Shown here one piece after another: positions 57,678-64,000 of a DNA stretch of 64,000 bases (its first letter is position 1; each line of letters opens with the position of its first letter). The stretch lies in contig OX442419.1 in NCBI GenBank assembly GCA_949361645.1, positions 7,402,714 through 7,466,713 on the forward strand, read 5' to 3'. Below the pieces are notes generated by a model, which was not told the DNA's origin, did not search any database, and worked only from the letters and a program-made list of their open reading frames with translations. The DNA is from Spongilla lacustris (taxonomy: Eukaryota; Porifera; Demospongiae; Spongillida; Spongillidae). The position numbers and the translations under genes are program-made.

Positions 57678-60600
57678 AATGGTGTCAGAAGTGGGATCAC
57701 GTCCCTGGGTAGTGAGGACGTGCAAAGTCATCCCACAGGGGGCGAGGTCACTCCTCGCGTGGTCCGAATGAGTCTGCGGCCACCGGCACGGTTCACGGAG
57801 AAAGCTGACTTCGCGCTGTGGATAAGAAGGTTCGAAAGGTACGTGCTCGAGGCAAAAATACCAGATGAGAAGAGGACTAGCGAGCTGTTTCCATTGTTGG
57901 AGGACGAGCCTTTTCGGGTAGTGGTGCAGCAGGGACTCGTTGACTCTACCGACTACGACGAAGTCGTACAGTGCCTGCGCCGGCAGTATGACCCAGAAGG
58001 TAATGAGTTGGAGTTTCACTGCAGGTTTCAACAGCGGGTGCAGTCGTCTGGTGAGAAACTGACGGAGTTTGTAGGCGCCCTGCGGTTTCTCGCGGACAAA
58101 GCCTACCCTCAGTGGTCCGGGGGACAGCGACTAGAAGTGGTGAGACGTCAATTTATTCAGGGTTTACGTTCCTCGTCCATGCAGATGAAGCTCATGCGGG
58201 AGAACCCTGAGTCCTTGGACGAAGCCGTGCGGTTGGCTTGTCAGTGGGAGACGATTGAAGCTGCTCAAAGGACATTTCAGAAGGAACGGGCAACGGTCGC
58301 CGAGGCGTTGGAACCTAGTGAAAGGGACAGGAGCACGGCTGCTGCTGCGCATAAAGTGAGTGTGTCGTCTGGTCGAAGAGCAGAGGACATAGCCAAGCAA
58401 CTTGAAGAGTCCGAGATGGAAATAAGACGGCTCTCGGAGTTGACTGAGAGATTGAGGAGGAAACTAGGTGAAACCCAACCGTTCCGGGGACAGGAAAGGA
58501 GGAGAATTGTGTGCTGGGCATGTGGGCAGGCGGGACATACGAAACGATTCTGTCCACGGCGAAAGAAACAGTCTAGTCCCGCGGGAACGGCAGCTGTAAG
58601 TTCTTCTTTAATAGTTAACGGGTGTATTTCCGGTCGCAAGACCCGAATGTTGGTGGATACGGGTTCTGGGGTGACGTTGATTGGAGAGAAGGTGTGGAGG
58701 GAACTGGGCTCGTCTCCAAATGGAAGTGCTCCACTGGAAGAACCTACTAGGGCGGTGGTGGTAGCTAATGGTGAAACACTTGATGTATTGGGACAAGTGG
58801 AATTGGATGTTGTGTTAGGGGGATTGGTTAAAAAGCATATGGTGTTAGTGGCTAGACAGCTCACCCATGACTGTCTCTTGGGTGCCGACTTTCTGTGTCA
58901 ACACAATTGCATAATTGACCTACATAATCGGGTATTGTTAGCTGGCGACCAGTCTGTAACAATGTGTGCATCAGAATGCAACAATGGGAGTCAGGTGCAG
59001 TTGTGTTTTGTGAGTATGTCGGAGACCATTGTAATTCCTGCCTCGTGCCGCATGCGGTTACCTGTGACGGTACACAGCGGGAACACCACCATGTCATCAG
59101 ATGTCATCATGGAGCCACTGATGAAATTTAATGACCAGCATTCCTTGTTGGTTGCCCACTCACTGATGAAGGCCAACTCGGATCACATGATGGTCGAAAT
59201 CCTTAATCTCAATCCAGCCCCGGTGACAGTGCATAAGGACGAGAAGGTCGGGGTCTTGAAACCTGTGGCTGAAGTCTGTGAATGGCGGGAGGCCAGAAAA
59301 AACGCAGTCAATCACCCTTCGACTTTGAAAAACCGAGACATGACGTGGGCAGAGAAGATGCTTGCTGGGGCACACGACTTGTCTGCAGCCCAGAAGGATG
59401 CTGCTATGCACCTGTTAATGGAGTTTGAGAACATTTTTGCCAAAAACGATGACGACTTTGGTCGGACGAGCTTGGTGTACCATGGAATAGACACAGAGGG
59501 AGCTAGCCCAATACGCCAGCAACCACGTAGACTTCCCTACCATCGGAGGGATGAAGTCCGTAAGTTACTCGATTCCATGTTGACTCGGGGAGTCATCGAG
59601 CCTAGTAGCAGTCCGTGGGCGGCGCCTATCGTGCTTGCTAAGAAGCGAGATGGGTCAACTAGATTTTGTGTTGATTTCCGTAGGCTTAATGACGTGACAC
59701 GCAAGGACGCACAGCCCTTGCCCAGGATCGACGATACTCTGGATGCTCTTGGACGCGCCTGCTATTTTTCTACGCTGGACTTAGCGTCTGGCTATTGGCA
59801 AGTAGAGGTTAAGCCTGGGGACAGGGAAAAAACTGCGTTCGTTACACCACATGGGTTATTCCAATTCCGGGTAATGCCATTCGGTCTTTGTAATGCGCCC
59901 GCCACGTTCCAACGCTTGATGGAGCACGTACTAGCAGGTCTGCATTGGTCCACATGCTTGGTCTACCTAGACGATATCATTGTGTTCAGTGCGACAGTGG
60001 AAGAACACCTCGAGCGGCTCAAAGAAGTGTGCTTGCGTCTTAAAGGGGCAGGGTTGAAAATGAAACCAAGCAAGTGTCATTTATTCCAGTCCAGTGTGAA
60101 ATATTTAGGTCACGTGGTGTGTAAAGAGGGAATTAAAACTGACCCTGATAAGATCCAGTGCATTGCAGACTGGCCAGTGCCCAACGACGTTAAAAAATTG
60201 AAATGTTTCCTTGGATTAGCCTCCTATTATCGACGTTTTATTAAGAATTTTGCACAGATTGCTGCCCCGTTGCACGCTTTGTCCAATAGTGAAGCATCGT
60301 GGGAATGGTCCAACAGCTGCAATGATGCATTCTTTGAACTAAAAAAGCAGCTAATGACTTCTCCTGTTCTGGTCTTTCCTGATTTTAAGCTTGACTTTGT
60401 TCTTGACACGGATGCTAGTGGGGAAGGAATAGGAGCTGTGCTATCCCAAGTCGTGGATGGCAAGGAACGAGTAGTAGCCTACGCGAGTAGGGTGCTATCC
60501 AGAACTGAGCGTAAGTATTGTGCAACTCGCCGCGAGATGTTGGCTGTTGTGTGGGCTGCGCATCACTTTCGTCCGTACCTGTATGGACGACAGTTCGAAC

Positions 60601-62495
60601 TTCGTACAGACCATCACTGTCTGAAATGGCTGCATTCCTTCAAGGAGCCAGAGGGTCAGGTGGCGCGCTGGCTTGAAAGTCTCGCTGAGTTTCAATATAG
60701 AGTCATCCACAGACCGGGTAAGCAGCATGGCAATGCTGATTCACTTTCTCGTAGCAACTGCAAACAGTGTGGACTGGATTTCGGATCCAGTGAAATGGAG
60801 GATTCCGATGTTAGCTTTGGGTGCATGTCCACAGGGGCACAGTTTTTGCCTGTGTGGACAGAGATAGAGCTTCGAGAAAGGCAAAGAGCGGACCCAGACT
60901 TGGGAGAGGCAATTAAATGGCTAGCATCCGGTTCCCTACCTGCTTCCTGCCCGGTTGAAGCTAATTGGAAGTTGCAGTCACTTTGGGTACAGAGGAAGTA
61001 TTTGGTACTTAAAGATGGCATGTTATATAGGCAGTGGCAAGATGTCGAAGGTAATGGCTTGCACGCACATTTGCAGTTGGTCCTGCCGGCGAATTTAGTT
61101 TCTGAGGTATTAGAGGGCCTGCATAATTCACTTGCGGGAGGTCATCTTGGGGCTCGTAAAGTTCTGGAGAAAGCTCGCGCTCGATTCTACTGGCCGGGGC
61201 AAAGGAAAGACGTTGAGAAGTGGTGTCATGAATGTTCAATTTGTAATTCAAGAAAATCGCCGCCGAGGGGAAGAGCACCTATGGAAGCGTGTTTTGCTAA
61301 AAGGCCACTCGAACGTGTGGCAATGGATATTTTAGGCCCCCTTCCTGAAACCCCTCGAGGATATCGCTATATTTTGGTTATCGGCGATTACTTTACCAAA
61401 TGGAAAGAAGCTTTTCCCCTAAGAGATATGGAGGCCACTTCTGTTGCCAGGGTACTGGTAAACGAGTTCATATGCCGCTTTGGAGTACCTGACAGTATAC
61501 ATACTGACCAAGGAAAGAACTTCGAGTCCAAACTGGTAAAAGAAATTTGTATTTTGCTGGGGGTAAGGAAGACACGAACTACACCCTACCACCCCCAGTC
61601 AGATGGGTTAGTAGAACGGTTTAACAAAACATTACTGGAAATGTTGAGCATGACTGTTCTGGAAAGGGAACGTGATTGGGATCTTTTTCTGCCCTCGCTT
61701 TTGTTTGCTTATAGAACAAGCGCCCATGAAACCACAGCAACTACACCATTCCAGCTTATGTTCGGCCGTGACCCTCGGTTGCCTGAAGACTTGTTGTACA
61801 ATATTCCTACTCCAGAGTATCAGTCAGTGGATGAGTACAGTACTGCATTAATAGAACGGCTGCAACAGAGCTATCAGTGGGTTCAGAAATATGCAAGTAG
61901 AAAACAGCAGCGCCAAAAGGTTGTTTATGATTTAAAGTGCCGTGGAACATCATACAAGGTAAATGACTTGGTATTTCTTCACAGTCCAGCCGTGCCGAGG
62001 AACAAATGCAAGAAGTTCCACAGGCCATGGCGAGGGCCATTTAAGGTAACAAAAGTGGTAAGCCCGTGCGTCTATCGTATCGTTGACTGCTCTAACTCGA
62101 GGAAAAAGTATGTTGTTCATTTCAACAGATTAAAGCCTGCTCCTTCTAAGTTAGTCTCGGAACGAAGGCAACTCCCTGAGCCGTTCGAAGAAGACAGTAG
62201 GGATAACACCGCTGTAAATCATGAAGGCGACGAAGAAGAGGATTATACTGTGGATGAATCCACGGAGAGGGGAGAGAGAGTAAGACAAGGGCCGGTGGCC
62301 GAACCCGAGAGGAACGTAGAACAAATAAGAGATGGGGATCATTTGTCCGTATTGGGTGACTCAGACGGGGAAGAGAGACAAGCAGATGGGGCAGAATCAA
62401 ATGAGGAGGCGCAACCGGTATTGAGGAGATCTGCGAGAAACAGAAGACCGCCGGACAGATACGGAAACCCATGGAGTCTACCGGACGATATTTGA
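57660..62495 (+). CDS. gag-pol polyprotein of the 135 bp-LTR gypsy element
   Basis: A single 1611-codon frame. It may start at 57660, within the LTR, or at the later ATG at 57768 (MSLRPPARFTEKADF), which lies after the primer site and is a safer start. Approximate residues from 57660: Gag to 270, one CCHC knuckle CWACGQAGHTKRFC (285), aspartic protease VDTGSG (331), reverse transcriptase with YLDD (769), RNase H with DTDASG (916). Integrase follows with its zinc domain (GGHLGARK, then CHECSIC near 1190) and catalytic AMDILGPL (1222), HTDQGKNF (1282), GLVERF (1318). An acidic C-terminal region ends RRSARNRRPPDRYGNPW. Gag and Pol are fused without a frameshift, so processing must rely on the protease. 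It resembles the 412/17.6-like gypsy polyproteins. All catalytic motifs are intact. Confidence 0.95.
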   Translation: MDEAATNGVRSGITSLGSEDVQSHPTGGEVTPRVVRMSLRPPARFTEKADFALWIRRFERYVLEAKIPDEKRTSELFPLLEDEPFRVVVQQGLVDSTDYDEVVQCLRRQYDPEGNELEFHCRFQQRVQSSGEKLTEFVGALRFLADKAYPQWSGGQRLEVVRRQFIQGLRSSSMQMKLMRENPESLDEAVRLACQWETIEAAQRTFQKERATVAEALEPSERDRSTAAAAHKVSVSSGRRAEDIAKQLEESEMEIRRLSELTERLRRKLGETQPFRGQERRRIVCWACGQAGHTKRFCPRRKKQSSPAGTAAVSSSLIVNGCISGRKTRMLVDTGSGVTLIGEKVWRELGSSPNGSAPLEEPTRAVVVANGETLDVLGQVELDVVLGGLVKKHMVLVARQLTHDCLLGADFLCQHNCIIDLHNRVLLAGDQSVTMCASECNNGSQVQLCFVSMSETIVIPASCRMRLPVTVHSGNTTMSSDVIMEPLMKFNDQHSLLVAHSLMKANSDHMMVEILNLNPAPVTVHKDEKVGVLKPVAEVCEWREARKNAVNHPSTLKNRDMTWAEKMLAGAHDLSAAQKDAAMHLLMEFENIFAKNDDDFGRTSLVYHGIDTEGASPIRQQPRRLPYHRRDEVRKLLDSMLTRGVIEPSSSPWAAPIVLAKKRDGSTRFCVDFRRLNDVTRKDAQPLPRIDDTLDALGRACYFSTLDLASGYWQVEVKPGDREKTAFVTPHGLFQFRVMPFGLCNAPATFQRLMEHVLAGLHWSTCLVYLDDIIVFSATVEEHLERLKEVCLRLKGAGLKMKPSKCHLFQSSVKYLGHVVCKEGIKTDPDKIQCIADWPVPNDVKKLKCFLGLASYYRRFIKNFAQIAAPLHALSNSEASWEWSNSCNDAFFELKKQLMTSPVLVFPDFKLDFVLDTDASGEGIGAVLSQVVDGKERVVAYASRVLSRTERKYCATRREMLAVVWAAHHFRPYLYGRQFELRTDHHCLKWLHSFKEPEGQVARWLESLAEFQYRVIHRPGKQHGNADSLSRSNCKQCGLDFGSSEMEDSDVSFGCMSTGAQFLPVWTEIELRERQRADPDLGEAIKWLASGSLPASCPVEANWKLQSLWVQRKYLVLKDGMLYRQWQDVEGNGLHAHLQLVLPANLVSEVLEGLHNSLAGGHLGARKVLEKARARFYWPGQRKDVEKWCHECSICNSRKSPPRGRAPMEACFAKRPLERVAMDILGPLPETPRGYRYILVIGDYFTKWKEAFPLRDMEATSVARVLVNEFICRFGVPDSIHTDQGKNFESKLVKEICILLGVRKTRTTPYHPQSDGLVERFNKTLLEMLSMTVLERERDWDLFLPSLLFAYRTSAHETTATTPFQLMFGRDPRLPEDLLYNIPTPEYQSVDEYSTALIERLQQSYQWVQKYASRKQQRQKVVYDLKCRGTSYKVNDLVFLHSPAVPRNKCKKFHRPWRGPFKVTKVVSPCVYRIVDCSNSRKKYVVHFNRLKPAPSKLVSERRQLPEPFEEDSRDNTAVNHEGDEEEDYTVDESTERGERVRQGPVAEPERNVEQIRDGDHLSVLGDSDGEERQADGAESNEEAQPVLRRSARNRRPPDRYGNPWSLPDDI
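57680..57697 (+). promoter_or_regulatory. primer binding site, tRNA-Leu type
   Basis: TGGTGTCAGAAGTGGGAT begins two bases after the LTR. It is complementary to the 3' end of tRNA-Leu plus CCA as known for metazoan tRNA-Leu. The gag-pol frame stays open across it. Confidence 0.75.
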
Positions 62496-62514
62496 GTGTG
62501 TGGACCCACTCCCT

Positions 62515-62526
62515 GAAAAGGGGGAG
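62515..62526 (+). promoter_or_regulatory. polypurine tract
   Basis: GAAAAGGGGGAG lies three bases before the 3' LTR. Confidence 0.8.
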
Positions 62527-62529
62527 CTG

Positions 62530-62664
62530 TGTAACGGGCATTGGAAACTGTATAATTGCTATGTGCGCATGCGTATGATTACATATATAGGTGTCTGTAG
62601 TGAGTATTCGTGTCAGTCTTTGTAACCTTGCTGCTATATAGATGGAATGGATGAGGCCGCTACA
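62530..62664 (+). repeat. 3' LTR, 135 bp
   Basis: Identical to the 5' LTR; followed by the target duplication ATAG. Confidence 0.95.
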
Positions 62665-62668
62665 ATAG

Positions 62669-63271
62669 CACGACAAATTGTGCCCTTTCAAAGCCCCAAA
62701 ATAGCTACATGTACTATAACACTGCATAATTTGTTGTGAGCCTTAATAGAACCAGCCAGATCTGCATGCAACTAAATTGTACCCATTTCCTGGTAGGTGA
62801 AATTCAGACTACTGCACCAAACAAACATGTCACTTCTACCCCAGTAGTAAAGATGTGCAAACCTACACTACAAGTAGTGACCTGTGGGATGTCATGGCTA
62901 AAGTTTATATTGAGCATGAATTCATACCTGGCTGAGCATACTCTCACACGCTAATTTAGTGGTATTGGAGCTGTTTAGTTGCCACTTAGAGCTTAAATAT
63001 TCCTTTATCCCTGAAGTGGATTCTTAAAATAGTTTTCCACACTCACAGAGAAAGTTAAGTTACACAGCGATCTTACACACCTCCCTTTTGAAGGGGGATA
63101 TAATACCTCAGTTCATTCATGCAGAGATAATCTGATTCAATCCACCGCAACCTTTATATTCACGATTTAGTTCAGTCCGATGCAATGAATTCTCAGTTCT
63201 CTAGTTCATTCCCCCATTCCCAATGCAACCTTTATACATGTGATCGCGATTTAGTTCGACAGCACGAAGTA
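62669..63271. other. intergenic stretch
   Basis: No gene recognised. A 72-codon frame at 62736 lacks an ATG-initiated domain. It could still hide the missing P450 N-terminal exon on the minus strand, but no proline-rich P450 hinge was seen. Confidence 0.4.
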
Positions 63272-63274
63272 TAA

Positions 63275-63529
63275 GGGGGCTTGTCCAAACGATTTTTGGA
63301 AAATTAGCGTCGGGGGGGGGGGGAGGTGGAAGAGGCTGGCGTAGAAAAATATTATTGTCCGCAAGGATTGTTTTTATAATATGGAACATTTAGTGAGCTG
63401 CCAGTGGCAGCAGTTATGTCTATTCAGACTACACTGCACATAAAAACTGGGGGAGGGGGGGGGGGGGGGGTTAATATGTTAACGTCACAATGACGCTAAT
63501 TTTTCCAAAAATAGTTTGGACAAGCCCCC
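63275..63529. mobile_element. Harbinger-like MITE
   Basis: The ends GGGGGCTTGTCCAAACGATT and the inverse AGTTTGGACAAGCCCCC pair over about 38 bases, and are flanked by TAA (63272-63274 and 63530-63532). A 3 bp TWA duplication with G-rich ends is typical of PIF/Harbinger. Two poly-G tracts (63313-63323 and 63450-63471) lie inside. No coding capacity. Confidence 0.82.
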
Positions 63530-63821
63530 TAACGAATCCGCACACTCCTGATACTCAACTGTCGCGTGTTTCTGTTCGTACTTACACCCTTAGCCGATAC
63601 TTCCAGCACATTTCCCCAGAATGCCCTTGGTTTAGGCCCTTTGATACCGATACGCGACAGAGCATTATACGGGGCGTATGCAATTCTGCGGAAATAAGAT
63701 CACTTTTGATAAACTAGAGATACGTTACACACCGTACGTACCTGTAATACAAGTACAAAAGCCCAGCCAGCAAACCAGATAACGCTATCAAAAGCCACAT
63801 AACGCTTCTCAATTAGTTTCA

Positions 63822-64000
63822 AGGCTACGCCCCTTGATACGAAATTTTTTCCTACCAACGGATGTTACGACCCTAGCAACACGCCTGTTCGTGTGGGTGG
63901 ACCTTTTTATACATAGCGTTTCGATACAATGCCAGCTTTGGCTACCGGTATGGACAGTTTCTATACCGGTATTAAATGATGTGCATCTCTCTGGCACTAC
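63822..64000 (+). repeat. dispersed repeat shared with 5086-5248
   Basis: Second copy, same strand, cut by the window edge. It preserves GTGGGTGGACCTTTTTAT and ATGGACAGTTTCTATACC. The sequence before it (63540-63720) is rich in GATACG-type words, as at 2530-2760. Confidence 0.88.

Larger units (their letters stand above)
57543..62664 (+). mobile_element. Ty3/gypsy LTR retrotransposon, intact
   Basis: Two identical 135 bp LTRs (TGTAACGGGC to GGCCGCTACA) are flanked by ATAG (57539-57542 and 62665-62668). A primer binding site for tRNA-Leu, one uninterrupted gag-pol frame of 1611 codons and a purine tract are all present. Perfect LTR identity plus an intact frame suggest a very recent, possibly active copy. 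There is no envelope gene. Confidence 0.96.

Overview
This is a eukaryotic, animal-type nuclear window. Genes are split by short GT-AG introns, the background is AT-rich, and the short palindrome TACATGTA recurs throughout. The transposon families present (two Ty3/gypsy LTR elements, a CACTA/EnSpm-like element, a KRBA2-type integrase element, a TTAA element, hAT, Tc1/mariner-like and Harbinger-like non-autonomous elements, non-LTR fragments) fit an early-branching metazoan such as a sponge or another marine invertebrate. The species cannot be named from the sequence. No rRNA, tRNA or CRISPR locus is supported.

Layout. 1-2520: an unrecognised small spliced gene candidate with duplicated 5' segments. 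3237-4640: a broken gene resembling the N-terminal zinc/RING half of RAG1, split by poly-C minisatellites. 8216-11800: a decayed partial copy of the cytochrome P450 locus found further right. 12-14.5 kb: microsatellite and non-LTR retrotransposon debris. 14768-17481: a 2.7 kb TTAA-flanked element. 17848-24550: a complete 6.7 kb CACTA-like transposon with AGA target duplications inside an old non-LTR copy. It carries a five-exon transposase (minus) and a ten-exon BEN-like accessory gene (plus), which diverge from a 91 bp shared promoter. 26.4-27.2 kb: an integrase relic interrupted by a small CACTA-like element.

29983-54840 (minus) is the main host gene, a CYP3-like cytochrome P450. Eleven exons (462 residues) join in frame and carry the AGxETT, ExxR, PERF and haem-cysteine motifs; only the N-terminal exon is not found. 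Its introns hold much of the mobile DNA: a Ty3/gypsy element with identical 236 bp LTRs (30239-34727), two nearly identical 820 bp fold-back elements, a mariner-like palindrome split by a hAT element, a 1.8 kb fold-back element and a Ginger-like integrase transposon (49698-53203). A second Ty3/gypsy element with identical 135 bp LTRs and one intact 1611-codon gag-pol frame lies at 57543-62664. The right edge holds a Harbinger-like MITE and a repeat shared with 5.1 kb.

The strongest candidate for an undescribed system is the CACTA-like element, where a transposase and a BEN-domain protein form a divergent pair, much as plant CACTA elements pair a transposase with a DNA-binding accessory protein. 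Second is the RAG1-N-terminus-like relic.
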